64,000 bases of DNA from Halopelagius inordinatus. GTDB lineage: Archaea > Halobacteriota > Halobacteria > Halobacteriales > Haloferacaceae. A model generated the notes under the pieces. That model saw nothing but the letters and a program-made list of their open reading frames with translations, made no database searches and was not told where the DNA came from. The position numbers and the translations under genes were made by a program. The stretch covers positions 744,001 to 808,000 of the forward strand of contig NZ_FOOQ01000001.1 of NCBI RefSeq assembly GCF_900113245.1. The letters are read 5' to 3'. Shown here piece by piece: positions 23,540 to 31,503 of the stretch. Positions within the stretch are counted from its first letter, which is position 1. Each line of letters begins with the position of its first letter.

Positions 23540-23935
23540 ATGCGTCTCGCACTCATCGCACACGACGAGAAAAAGCCCGAACTCATCGAGTTCGCGCGGA
23601 ACCGAGCGGCCGACCTCGAACGTTTCGACCTGATGGCGACGGGGACGACGGGAAAGCGACTCCAAGAGGAGACGGGCCTCGACGTCGAACGAAAGCAGTC
23701 CGGTCCCATCGGCGGCGACATGCAGATCGGCGCGGAGATAGCCGACGGGAACTGCGCGGGCGTCTTCTTCCTGCGGGACCCCTTGACCGCGCAACCGCAC
23801 GAACCCGACATCACGGCGCTTCTCCGCATCTGTGACGTTCACTCGGTCCCCCTCGCGACGAATCTATCGAGCGCGGACGCAATCCTCGACGAACTCGTCC
23901 GCCAACTCGAAGGCGAGGCGGAATCTCAGGCCTGA
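23540..23935 (+). CDS. mgsA: Methylglyoxal synthase
   Basis: A 131-residue enzyme converting dihydroxyacetone phosphate to methylglyoxal and phosphate. Family residues are in place: LIAHDEKKPELIEFA (His near residue 8), TGTTGKRLQEETGLDVERKQSGPIGGD (phosphate loop and catalytic Asp near 60; shown in part) and FFLRDPLTAQPHEPDI (His and Asp near 85-88). A TATA-like CTTTCTT about 29 nt upstream fits a leaderless start. A tandem glyoxalase I-like gene occurs elsewhere in the window (60989-61756). Confidence 0.93.
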   Translation: MRLALIAHDEKKPELIEFARNRAADLERFDLMATGTTGKRLQEETGLDVERKQSGPIGGDMQIGAEIADGNCAGVFFLRDPLTAQPHEPDITALLRICDVHSVPLATNLSSADAILDELVRQLEGEAESQA

Positions 23936-23980
23936 GAATCGCGACCCGACGCTTAACATCCTTCCCGAGAACCGCCCTGT

Positions 23981-24451
23981 ATGCGACGCTGGCTTCGGAC
24001 TATCGTCACCGTGTTCGTGCTGCTTTCTGTCGTGGGAGCGTCGGCCGTCGGCCCCGTCGCCGCCCAGTCGGCCGACCCGGATTCGACCGCCGACGCGGAC
24101 GGAGAGCGCTGCTTTCCGCCCGGCGGGCACGAACTCGGCGTCGGAACCGAGGGACCCGGTATCGAGATGACGATTCACACGTCGCTTTTCTCTAATCTCG
24201 GCGGCGAAGGAGCCCTCGGCATCGAAGCGCGCGGCACCGCACTGAACCAGACGATACTCTCGCTTCGGACCGGCGTCGTCTTCGACGGCGTCGGCGACGC
24301 GGGGGCGTTCCTCTCGAACCCGTTCGACGCCTTCGCCGTCGTGTTCGACTACTCGTTCGAGTTGCCGATGTTCTCTTCGCTCGGTGAGGACCGGTCGTCG
24401 TACGAGTCCGACGGGTCACCGGTTTCCGGCGTCGAGACGAGGGCGTGTTGA
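23981..24451 (+). CDS. Secreted or membrane-anchored protein of unknown function
   Basis: A 156-residue protein with a clear signal sequence: basic MRRWLR, a hydrophobic core to about residue 28 and a VAAQSA cleavage-like site. A segment rich in Asp and Ala follows, then a domain with two short hydrophobic stretches and cysteines near residue 44 (GERCFPPGG) and at the very end (TRAC). CTTAAC about 27 nt upstream suggests a leaderless transcript. I do not recognise the family. Haloarchaeal proteins of this pattern are usually annotated as hypothetical. Confidence 0.65.
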   Translation: MRRWLRTIVTVFVLLSVVGASAVGPVAAQSADPDSTADADGERCFPPGGHELGVGTEGPGIEMTIHTSLFSNLGGEGALGIEARGTALNQTILSLRTGVVFDGVGDAGAFLSNPFDAFAVVFDYSFELPMFSSLGEDRSSYESDGSPVSGVETRAC

Positions 24452-24467
24452 CGCCGGGCGACCCATC

Positions 24468-24788
24468 TCAGGCCGGCCCCGACGGGTAGTTCGCGTCGGC
24501 GCGTTCGACGACGATGCCGCCGTCCGCGTAGACGGTCACCTCGTGACCGTCGAGCAAAAACGAGAGACTGCCGTTTCGGTTCGTCCTGTCGGTGAACAGC
24601 GTATCGAGCGAGTCCGGGTCGACGACGTCGTACAACGGCGGCAACGCCTCCGGTTCCTTCTCCGCGAGTCTCGACACCGCTCTGACGACGCTGAAACTCA
24701 GCGGTTCGTCGCTCGACCAGTCGTGCATCGCGTGGTACTCCTCGGCCGACGCTGTCGGGCCCCTGCCGCCGACTCCGTCGTCACTCAT
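24468..24788 (-). CDS. HalOD1 output-domain protein
   Basis: A 106-residue stand-alone HalOD1 domain. The typical pattern is present: LSFSVVRAVSRLAEKEPEALPPLYDVVDPDSLDTLF followed by GSLSFLLDGHEVTVYADGGIVV (read in parts). HalOD1 is a haloarchaeal domain often found at the end of signalling proteins and also alone. Its molecular role is unknown. The first 30 residues are acidic and unstructured. It converges with the secreted-protein gene, 16 nt apart. Confidence 0.82.
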   Translation of the reverse strand: MSDDGVGGRGPTASAEEYHAMHDWSSDEPLSFSVVRAVSRLAEKEPEALPPLYDVVDPDSLDTLFTDRTNRNGSLSFLLDGHEVTVYADGGIVVERADANYPSGPA

Positions 24789-25013
24789 CGTCTCCCCCTC
24801 GGAAACGTGGCCGGTTACAACTCCTGTCTGCGAACACCATATCTCAGCGAATCTCTACTCTCGGTTCCCTCATAAAGTACGAGGACCGTTAATATGAACA
24901 AATGTGCTACTGTCAGCGCGCCCCGACGGTTAAACCCCAAGTTATCGCGCGCGGCGACGCCGTAGGACCCGATTAGCGGAAGAAGGCGGTCACTACCGGC
25001 TCTCTCGGCGGCG

Positions 25014-25820
25014 TCACTCGGCCGTCGCCTCGGACGGGTCGACGACGTCGCCCGTCTCCGGCGACACGCCCACGCGGTCACAGCGGTCGGACAGCGGACA
25101 GGCGTCGAGTCCGTCGAGACAGGCGGGCTTGCGCGCGGTGCAGTACTCCCGGCCGAACTGTATCATCGCGGTGTGTCCGAAGCCGCACTTCTCGCCCGGA
25201 ACGTCGCGTTCGAGCGCTTCTCTCACGCCTTCGTGGTCCGCGTCCGGCGGCGCGACGCCCAACCGGCGGGCGATTCGGTGGACGTGCGTGTCGACGGGGA
25301 AGACGCCGCCTCGGCCGCCCGCAAAGAGGAGAACGCAGTCGGCCGTCTTCGGACCGACGCCGTGTATCTCCAGCAATCGGTCGCGGACGACGGCGGGCGG
25401 TTCGTCTCGCACGTACGCGTCGAACCCCGTCGAGTCCCCGAACTCGGCGACGACTTCCCGGGCCGCGCCGCGTATCATCTTCGACTTCTGGTTGTAGAGG
25501 CCCGCGCCCGATATCGTCTCTGCGAGTTCCGCTCGGTCCGCTTCGGCCAGCGTCTCTGCGAGATCGCCCTCGCCGCCGTACCGAGCCATCAGTTCGTCGT
25601 GGGCCGGTTGACTCGCCTTGTCGCTCGTGTTCTGGCTGAGAATCGTCCGGACGAGGCACTCGAAGGCGTCCCGTCCGCCGTAGGCCTTCTGCCAGTACTG
25701 TCGGCCTAACTCGTCGACGACGGCCTCGGCGCGCGTCTCGGCGGGACGCTCTTCGAACATCGCGGCGGCGCCGGACCCGTCTTCGCCGCCGCTTATGTTC
25801 TCTGCGGGTTCCTCCGACAT
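25014..25820 (-). CDS. nth: Endonuclease III (DNA glycosylase/AP lyase)
   Basis: A 268-residue base-excision repair enzyme for oxidised pyrimidines. The helix-hairpin-helix LLEIHGVGPKTADCVLLFA carries the catalytic Lys, and FPVDTHVHRIARRLG carries the catalytic Asp. The C-terminal Fe-S site reads CTARKPACLDGLDACPLSDRC (21 residues; C-x6-C-x6-C-x5-C), whereas the usual spacing is x6-x2-x5. The start is ATG 25820 (MSEEPAENISGG), giving an acidic N-terminal extension of about 35 residues before the glycosylase fold. The much longer open frame upstream is not part of the protein. Confidence 0.92.
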   Translation of the reverse strand: MSEEPAENISGGEDGSGAAAMFEERPAETRAEAVVDELGRQYWQKAYGGRDAFECLVRTILSQNTSDKASQPAHDELMARYGGEGDLAETLAEADRAELAETISGAGLYNQKSKMIRGAAREVVAEFGDSTGFDAYVRDEPPAVVRDRLLEIHGVGPKTADCVLLFAGGRGGVFPVDTHVHRIARRLGVAPPDADHEGVREALERDVPGEKCGFGHTAMIQFGREYCTARKPACLDGLDACPLSDRCDRVGVSPETGDVVDPSEATAE

Positions 25821-25888
25821 GGAAGCGAGTTCGGCTCCGACGGCGAAAAGCGGTCTGGTCTCTCGGCCCCGTTCGCTCCTCGCGCGCG

Positions 25889-26326
25889 TCACTCCACGGT
25901 GAGCGTCAGCGTCACCGCCGCCCCCTCTGCGAGGGCCGCGACGAGTTCCCGGTCGAAGTCCGCGGCGGCGCCGCCGGCACCGACGAGAACGGTTCGGTCG
26001 TCGACGTACTCGCTCGTTCGGCCCACGTGGCTCCGGTCGCCCTCGAACGTCAACTCGGGGTGGCCGCGCCCCGAAACGGTCTGCGTGAACACGTCTCCGT
26101 CGTCGGTTTCGACCGCTACCTCCGCCGTGATCGTTGCTTCGCGGTCGCGGCACGCTTCGACGAACGCTTCGTCGAAGTCCGCGGGGACCCGGTCGGCCTC
26201 GACGGCCAAAATACAGTCTCCCGCGGGCGTGAGCCAATCGTCCGACGTCACCTCGAACGTGCTCGCGTGTTCGGCGGTGACGTTCTCGTGTCCGCGCGCG
26301 CGGACGACTTCGCGTCGGTCGGTCAT
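25889..26326 (-). CDS. DUF371 family protein
   Basis: A 145-residue beta-rich protein of the archaeal DUF371 family. The N-terminal pattern RARGHENVTAEHASTFEVT, then WLTPAGDCILAVEADR, is characteristic. The middle GHPELTFEGDRSHVGRTS and the VLVGAGGAAADF end also fit. Function unknown. The start is ATG 26326 (MTDRREVV), 26 nt after a TATA-like CTTTACC on this strand, so probably leaderless. It precedes nth in the same direction with a gap of about 70 nt. Confidence 0.82.
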   Translation of the reverse strand: MTDRREVVRARGHENVTAEHASTFEVTSDDWLTPAGDCILAVEADRVPADFDEAFVEACRDREATITAEVAVETDDGDVFTQTVSGRGHPELTFEGDRSHVGRTSEYVDDRTVLVGAGGAAADFDRELVAALAEGAAVTLTLTVE

Positions 26327-26679
26327 GCCTCTCCGTCGCCGTCGCCGCGGTAAAGCGCACACGATTCTCCACGGCGGTCTGATTCCGTTTCCACTCGTCC
26401 GACACGTCGGGCCTCGTCCCGCGCCGCGGTTTATATACCCACCACCGACCCTTGATAGCTCGTAACACGGCGTATTCGAGGGCCGTGATACCGCTTTCCA
26501 CGGCCTGGACCACCGATGGATTTATATGTGGATGGAAACAATAGAAGAGTACCAGAGCGCCTCCGGCGTTCCGGCGGAACCGCACGTAGAATGATCGGGA
26601 ATTCTTATCCACGGTCGGCAGCATCACAAGGAGCGGCCGCCTTGTCCGGAGCGGTGATGGTATCGAGGTTTGATTACGC
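26327..26679. promoter_or_regulatory. Intergenic region with two TATA boxes and a hairpin
   Basis: No supported gene. TTTATATA at 26430-26437 and TTTATATG at about 26520-26527 are strong TATA candidates for the + strand. Between them lies an inverted repeat, GGCCGTG (26481-26487) and CACGGCC (26499-26505), with an 11-base loop. An open frame of 56 codons (26516-26686) starts at ATGGATTTATATG and ends 7 nt inside the next gene. The region could give a small RNA or a structured leader for the coiled-coil gene. Confidence 0.4.
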
Positions 26680-27603
26680 ATGGTGACAAAGCAAGACGTT
26701 CTCCAAGAATACGACGTACAAGAGCTCGACGAATCCCAAAACGTCGAACTCACAGATGACAAGCTCGAAGACGGTTCGAAAGGCGAGCTCATCAAACTCG
26801 CGGGGCAGCTCCGCGATCGTCGTAACGACCTGAACCAGATGGCCTCCGAGCGCGCGTCCAAGCGCGACGACCTCAACGCGATGACTCGCGAGAAGGTCGA
26901 CGAGGCACAAGAACACCGCGAAGAGCGGGACTCGCTCAACGAGCAGGTTCAGGAGCACAAGAAGAGCCGAAACGAGCTCAACGCGGATGCCAACGAACTC
27001 TTCGACCAGGTCGAAGAGATGAAGCAGGACTTAGAGCTCGACGACGGCAAAGACATCGACGAGCTCAAAGAAGAGATCGAGCAACTCGAGTTCCGACAAC
27101 AGACCGAAGTTCTCTCGACGGAAGACGAGCGCGAACTCATCGAGAAGATCGAGGACAAGCGCGAGGAACTCCGTCAAAAGAAAGACAAGGTCGAGGACAC
27201 GGGCGAACTCGACGAACTCGTCGAAGAGGCCGAGGAGGTCCGTTCGGAGGCGTCTCAGCACCACCAGAAGGTGACAGAGCTCGCCGACAAGGCTCAAGAA
27301 CATCACAACCAGATGATCGAGGCCTACCGAGAGGCCGACGACATCCGTGACAAGGCCGACGCGATGCACGAACTGTTCGTCGAAGCGCAGGAGGCCGCAG
27401 ACCGGCACCACGAGGACTTCGTCCGCGTGCAAAAGCGTCTCCGCGAACTCGACAAGCAGGAAGAGCAGGAACGCGACGCCGAACGCGCAGAGGAGCGCGA
27501 AGCCGCCAAAGAAGAGGCCGAAGAGATCTACCAGAAGTTCAAGGAAGGCGAAACCCTCGACACCGAGGACCTGATGAAGCTCCAGAAGACGGGGCTGCTC
27601 TAA
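26680..27603 (+). CDS. Long coiled-coil protein, conserved archaeal type
   Basis: A 307-residue, extremely charged protein that is helical and coiled-coil for nearly its whole length (about residues 25-290). It is rich in Glu, Lys, Arg and Gln with heptad spacing, for example LVEEAEEVRSEASQHHQKV and RVQKRLRELDKQEEQERDA. The end KEGETLDTEDLMKLQKTGLL is a short conserved-looking tail, and TLDTEDLMKLQ recalls proteins sometimes mislabelled as phosphoserine phosphatase in archaea. Function unknown; a structural or ribosome/nucleoid-associated role is possible. It has a long upstream region with two TATA boxes. Confidence 0.78.
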   Translation: MVTKQDVLQEYDVQELDESQNVELTDDKLEDGSKGELIKLAGQLRDRRNDLNQMASERASKRDDLNAMTREKVDEAQEHREERDSLNEQVQEHKKSRNELNADANELFDQVEEMKQDLELDDGKDIDELKEEIEQLEFRQQTEVLSTEDERELIEKIEDKREELRQKKDKVEDTGELDELVEEAEEVRSEASQHHQKVTELADKAQEHHNQMIEAYREADDIRDKADAMHELFVEAQEAADRHHEDFVRVQKRLRELDKQEEQERDAERAEEREAAKEEAEEIYQKFKEGETLDTEDLMKLQKTGLL

Positions 27604-27666
27604 GCCGACCGGACCGTTCTCGCTGTTTCGGATACGTTTTTCACCGCGCCCGAGAGACGCATCAGT

Positions 27667-27690
27667 ATGCTATCGGGTGATATCGCGTGA
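27667..27690 (+). other. Micro-ORF (7 codons) overlapping the sppA-like start
   Basis: Reads MLSGDIA and stop. Its TGA overlaps the GTG start of the next gene as GTGA. GGTGAT inside it is a Shine-Dalgarno-like sequence. A T-run (27637-27641) lies about 28 nt upstream of its ATG and may act as TATA element; the same run could instead terminate the upstream gene. Confidence 0.3.
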
Positions 27691-28694
27691 CGGGCAGTCG
27701 ATTGACCTCCGTCGGGCGCACAGTCGTCGTTCTCTCCGTCGCGGTGGTCTTTACCGCAGTCGGTTGGTATCTCTTCGTCCTCAGACCCGCCGACGTGGCG
27801 GACCTTCTCGGCGTGATTCTCGCCGTCTGCGTCCTCGGTGCGGGTCTCCGCGTCGGCGGGCGACTCGCAGACAGGGCCTACCCCGACTACGACGTCGCGG
27901 AAGTGGCGGTCGAAGGCCCGATAACCCGCGACGGCGGACCCGGCCCCGTGCCCGGCGGAAGCGTCGGCACGCCGGCGGACGACATCGTAGACCGGATACG
28001 CGCGGCGGACGACGACGGCGGCGCGGACGCCTTGTTGGTGAAACTGAACACGCCGGGCGGCGAGATTCTGCCGAGCGAGGAGATACGGCGGGCGGTCGAG
28101 GAGTTCGACGGCCCAACCGTGGCGTACGCCACCGACGTCTGTGCGAGCGGCGGCTACTGGATCGCCACCGGCTGTGACGAACTCTGGGCGCACGACGTGA
28201 GCGTCGTCGGGAGCATCGGCGTCATCGGCTCTTCGGTGAACGTCTCGGAACTCGCAGAGCGACTCGGCGTCTCCTACGAGCGATTCGCCGCAGGCAAGTA
28301 CAAAGACGCCGGGACGGCGCTGAAAGACGTCTCCGAGGACGAACGCGACTACCTCCAAGGCATCGTCGACGACTACTACGAGGACTTCGTCGAACGCGTC
28401 GCGGCGGGCCGAGAGATGGACCCCGAGACGGTGCGAGACACCGAGGCGCGCGTCTATCTCGGCGAGGACGCCTTCGAACTCGGGTTGGTGGACCACTTGG
28501 GAACGCGAGACGACGTGGAGGACCGCGTCGCGACCCTTCTCGGCGTCGACGACGTGGGCGTCCGCGAGTTCACGCCCCGACGAGGCGTCGCCTCCCGCCT
28601 CCGCGGCGGCGCGGCGCACGCGGCCTACGCGTTCGGCGCGGGCGTCGCGTCCGCGTTCGACGCCGACGCCGCGGACTTCCGGTTCCGGTTCTAA
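27687..28694 (+). CDS. sppA: S49 family membrane protease (signal peptide peptidase A-like)
   Basis: A 335-residue SppA-like serine protease. Two N-terminal membrane segments (about residues 12-32 and 36-53) anchor it. The S49 domain spans about 60-270 with NTPGGEILPSEEIRRAV, CASGGYWIATGCDE, the nucleophile in VVGSIGVIGSSVN and the catalytic Lys in FAAGKYKDAG. It digests signal peptides or membrane fragments. The start is GTG 27687. Its stop overlaps the stop of the convergent RidA gene (CTAA, 28691-28694). Confidence 0.88.
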   Translation: MTGSRLTSVGRTVVVLSVAVVFTAVGWYLFVLRPADVADLLGVILAVCVLGAGLRVGGRLADRAYPDYDVAEVAVEGPITRDGGPGPVPGGSVGTPADDIVDRIRAADDDGGADALLVKLNTPGGEILPSEEIRRAVEEFDGPTVAYATDVCASGGYWIATGCDELWAHDVSVVGSIGVIGSSVNVSELAERLGVSYERFAAGKYKDAGTALKDVSEDERDYLQGIVDDYYEDFVERVAAGREMDPETVRDTEARVYLGEDAFELGLVDHLGTRDDVEDRVATLLGVDDVGVREFTPRRGVASRLRGGAAHAAYAFGAGVASAFDADAADFRFRF

Positions 28695-29107
28695 CCGCTC
28701 TCTTCTTCTCCGCCCGGTTCGACGACCGCTTCGGCCTCTATCTCGACCAGCAGTTCCGGGTCGATCAGTCGACTCACTTCGACCATCGTCGAGGCGGGTC
28801 GGACGGGAACGTCGCGGAAGAACGACCCGTGGACGTCGCCGACGGCCTCCCAGTCGTCCGCATCGACGACGTACATCCGGGTTCTGACGACGTCTTCGAC
28901 GCGGCCGCCGAGTTCTTCGACGGCGGACACGACGTTCGAGAGCGCTCGGTCGGTCTGTGCGGCCGGGTCGCCGACTCCGACCACGTCGCCGTCCTCGTCG
29001 GTGGCCGTGGTGCCGGAGACGCGAATCGTCTCGCCCGTCCGGACGGCGCGGGAGTAGCCGACTCTCGGTTCCCACTCGGTTCCGGTGGAGACTGCCTCTC
29101 GTCGCAT
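28691..29107 (-). CDS. RidA family protein
   Basis: A 138-residue YjgF/YER057c/UK114-type protein. Hallmarks are GYSRAVRTGETIRVSGTTA, ALSNVVSAVEELGGRVEDVVRTRMYV (in parts), FRDVPVRPASTMVEVSRL and LVEIEAEAVVE with the final conserved acidic residue. The Arg in RPASTMVEV is the position used by deaminating RidA members, so hydrolysis of reactive enamines/imines is possible. The start is ATG 29107. It is convergent with sppA, sharing four bases. Confidence 0.87.
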   Translation of the reverse strand: MRREAVSTGTEWEPRVGYSRAVRTGETIRVSGTTATDEDGDVVGVGDPAAQTDRALSNVVSAVEELGGRVEDVVRTRMYVVDADDWEAVGDVHGSFFRDVPVRPASTMVEVSRLIDPELLVEIEAEAVVEPGGEEESG

Positions 29108-29189
29108 AGCGGACCGACGACTCCCCGTCCGATAACGGTTCGCTCCATCGACCGGGAGCGTTTTAACTAAGTGAGTCGTTCGCACGGTT

Positions 29190-30299
29190 GTGACCACGCT
29201 CGTCCTCTGTGTCGACCGGTCGAACGACATCGGGCGGAAGGCGGGGCTCCGGACGCCCGTGGTCGGGTGGGAAGCCGTCCAATCGCTCGTCACGGAGGTG
29301 GGCCTCGCGGACCCGGAAGATTCGAGTGTCAACTGCCTCCTCGAATCGCTCCGCGTCGTCAGGGACCTGCGGGACGAAGACGAGGACGCCGTCGTCGCCG
29401 TCGTCTCCGGCGGAAGCGACTCGCTCGTAGGCGCCGACCTCTCTTTGGCCGCGCAACTGGACCGACTCGTAGCGGAGTACGACCCGGAATCCACCGTCGT
29501 CGTCATCGACAGCGCCGCCGACGAACGGGTGGTGCCGGTGATAGAGAGCCGCCTCCGCATCGACTCCGTGGACCGAGTGGTCGTCCGGCAGGCCCACGAC
29601 ATCGAATCGACGTACTACCTCCTCAAGCAGTTTCTCGCCGACGAGGAACTCCGGACGACGGTGCTCGTCCCTCTCGGAGCGACGCTTCTTTTGATGCCGC
29701 TTCTCCTCACGCAGTTTTCGCCCGCCGTCGCCCTCGCGGGTCTGGCGTCGGTTCTCGGGGCGGCGCTTCTGTACAAGGGGTTCGCGATAGACCAGTTCAT
29801 CGCGGACGCCCCAGATAGGGTCCGCGACGCGCTGTACTCCGGACAGGTGTCCGTCGTCACGTACGCCGCCGCGGGCGGACTGTCGCTCGTCGGTATCTTC
29901 CTCGGTGCGCTCTCCGTGACGACGCCGACCGGTTCCGAGACGGTGGTGCTGCCCGCCATGCAGTTCGTCTATAACGCGGTTCCGTGGCTGGCGCTCGCCG
30001 CGTTGACCGCGAGTGCGGGCCGCCTCATCGACGAACTCATCGGCTCCGACGGCGTTCGGACGCCGTATCTGAACCTCCCGTTCGGCGTCGTCGCCCTCGG
30101 ACTCGTCGTCCGCGGCTTCTCCGGGTGGTTCCTCCACCGCGAGGGCGTGCTCACGAACGCCGTGTTCTTCGACGTCGCGCTCTCGGCCAGACAGCGACTC
30201 GCGCTTTTCATCGTCGGCGGTATCGTCGTAAGCGTCGTCGGCGTCCGAATCGCCGCGAGCATGAGCGACGAGACGGTCGAGGACGCGGTAGAGCAGTGA
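29190..30299 (+). CDS. DUF373 family membrane protein
   Basis: A 369-residue protein of the archaeal DUF373 family. Residues 1-150 form a soluble alpha/beta domain beginning TTLVLCVDRSNDIGRKAGL, with AVVSGGSDSLVGADLSLAAQLD. About six membrane segments follow from residue 155 to 355. The start is GTG 29190, 28 nt after TTTTAACT, the expected geometry of a leaderless transcript. Function unknown; the conserved Asp in CVDRSND suggests a ligand or enzymatic site. Confidence 0.82.
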   Translation: MTTLVLCVDRSNDIGRKAGLRTPVVGWEAVQSLVTEVGLADPEDSSVNCLLESLRVVRDLRDEDEDAVVAVVSGGSDSLVGADLSLAAQLDRLVAEYDPESTVVVIDSAADERVVPVIESRLRIDSVDRVVVRQAHDIESTYYLLKQFLADEELRTTVLVPLGATLLLMPLLLTQFSPAVALAGLASVLGAALLYKGFAIDQFIADAPDRVRDALYSGQVSVVTYAAAGGLSLVGIFLGALSVTTPTGSETVVLPAMQFVYNAVPWLALAALTASAGRLIDELIGSDGVRTPYLNLPFGVVALGLVVRGFSGWFLHREGVLTNAVFFDVALSARQRLALFIVGGIVVSVVGVRIAASMSDETVEDAVEQ

Positions 30300-30311
30300 G
30301 CGGTCCTCTCG

Positions 30312-30509
30312 TCAGCGCGTCCCTCCGGTGCGGTACTCGCCGTGTTTGATACCGAGTCCGAGACAGACCGCCCCGAACAGAAGCATCGCCGGGGCGACCA
30401 TCATCAGAACCGTACTCGTGGCCATCACGCCCATCGCGATGAGTGCGGCGACTCCCACCGCGACGAGTACGAGAAACAGCGCCGACGTTCGCATTAGGTC
30501 GAACTCCAT
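30312..30509 (-). CDS. Small two-helix membrane protein
   Basis: A 65-residue protein with two membrane segments (about residues 8-28, SALFLVLVAVGVAALIAMGV, and 32-52, VLMMVAPAMLLFGAVCLGLG), ending in GIKHGEYRTGGTR. I chose ATG 30509 (MEFDLMRTSALF) because the upstream nine codons are not needed. This is a haloarchaeal-type small membrane protein without known function. It converges with the DUF373 gene, 12 nt apart. Confidence 0.7.
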   Translation of the reverse strand: MEFDLMRTSALFLVLVAVGVAALIAMGVMATSTVLMMVAPAMLLFGAVCLGLGIKHGEYRTGGTR

Positions 30510-30568
30510 ACGGAGTACTATTCGGTCCGTCAACACTAATCGCTTGTCCCGACGGCCGCCGCCCGGCC

Positions 30569-30582
30569 GGGCAAAAAAGAGA
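30569..30582 (-). terminator. Oligo-T terminator of the aldo/keto reductase gene
   Basis: Six T in a row on the minus strand (A-run 30573-30578), about 13 nt after the stop of the gene at 30591. Oligo-T is the usual archaeal termination signal. Confidence 0.5.
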
Positions 30583-30590
30583 CGAGTCCC

Positions 30591-31421
30591 TTACCAGGGC
30601 GCGAAGTCGGGGTCGACGCGGCGGTCGGTCCGGTCGATGGCGTCTATCTTCTCGACGTCCTCGTCGTCGAGTTCGACGCCGAGAGACTCCCAGTTGTCGA
30701 GGATGTGGTCTTCGCTCGTCGCCTTCGGGATGGCGGTGACGCCCTTCTCGCGAAGCCACGCGAGCGACACTTGCGCCTCGCTGGCGTCGTGTTTCTCCGC
30801 GACGTCTGAGAGTTCGGGCACGTCGAACACCTCGCCGCGCGCGAGCGGAGAGTACGCGACGATTTCGATGTCCGCGTCGGCGCAGTGGTCTCTGAGTTCC
30901 TCCTGCGGGAGGAGGGGATGCAGCTCTATCTGGTTCGCGAAGATGGGCGAGTCGGCCGTCTCGACGGCTTCGTCGACCTGTTCGGGTTCGAAGTTGCTGA
31001 TTCCGACGCGCTCTACTTTTCCGTCGTCTACGAGTTCGTCGAACGCGCGGAACGTCTCTTCGGGGTCGTACTCGCGGGACGGCCAGTGGACGTAGAGCAG
31101 GTCCACGTAGTCGACGCCGAGTTTGTCGAGGCTCTCTTCGGTCGACGAGAGGACGTCGTCGTGCGCGAGGTTGTCTATCCACACCTTGGTCGCGAGAAAG
31201 ACGTCCTCTCGGTCCACGTCCGCGTTCTCTATGCCCCGGCCGACGGCGTCTTCGTTGCCGTACGCTTGGGCCGTGTCGATGTGACGGTATCCGGCGTTCA
31301 GCGCCGTCTCCACCGCGTTGGCGCAGGCGTCGGGGTCGTCGTTCTGCCACGTGCCAAGTCCGAGCACCGGCATGCCGTTCGTCACGGGGACGTCGTCGCT
31401 GTCGAGTGACTGGTGGGACAT
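30591..31421 (-). CDS. Aldo/keto reductase
   Basis: A 276-residue (beta/alpha)8 oxidoreductase. The catalytic tetrad is visible: Asp and Tyr in GYRHIDTAQAYGNE, Lys in FLATKVWIDN and His in LLYVHWPS. The NADPH-binding end has VTAIPKATSEDHILDN. It reduces aldehydes or ketones; the substrate is unknown, and members of this group (2,5-diketo-gluconate reductase-like) also reduce methylglyoxal. The start is ATG 31421 (MSHQSLDSDDV); an ATG five codons upstream is possible. Monocistronic. Confidence 0.9.
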   Translation of the reverse strand: MSHQSLDSDDVPVTNGMPVLGLGTWQNDDPDACANAVETALNAGYRHIDTAQAYGNEDAVGRGIENADVDREDVFLATKVWIDNLAHDDVLSSTEESLDKLGVDYVDLLYVHWPSREYDPEETFRAFDELVDDGKVERVGISNFEPEQVDEAVETADSPIFANQIELHPLLPQEELRDHCADADIEIVAYSPLARGEVFDVPELSDVAEKHDASEAQVSLAWLREKGVTAIPKATSEDHILDNWESLGVELDDEDVEKIDAIDRTDRRVDPDFAPW

Positions 31422-31503
31422 ACGTTGCCCGAACAACGGGCGACTGCGGGAAAGACGTTGTGAAAGGGAGGTAACGTGCCGGAAAGCGTGCGAACAGTTG
31501 TCG

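Noticed and set aside
24815-25081. 88-codon minus-strand frame overlapping the 3' end of nth
   Set aside because: Runs into nth in another frame; the hydrophobic stretch (VAHLFILTVLVLYEGTES) comes from the AT-rich spacer and there is no promoter or ribosome site.
27637-27641. T-run after the coiled-coil gene as a terminator
   Set aside because: It lies 28 nt before the micro-ORF start at 27667 and may equally be a promoter element; left without a separate terminator entry.
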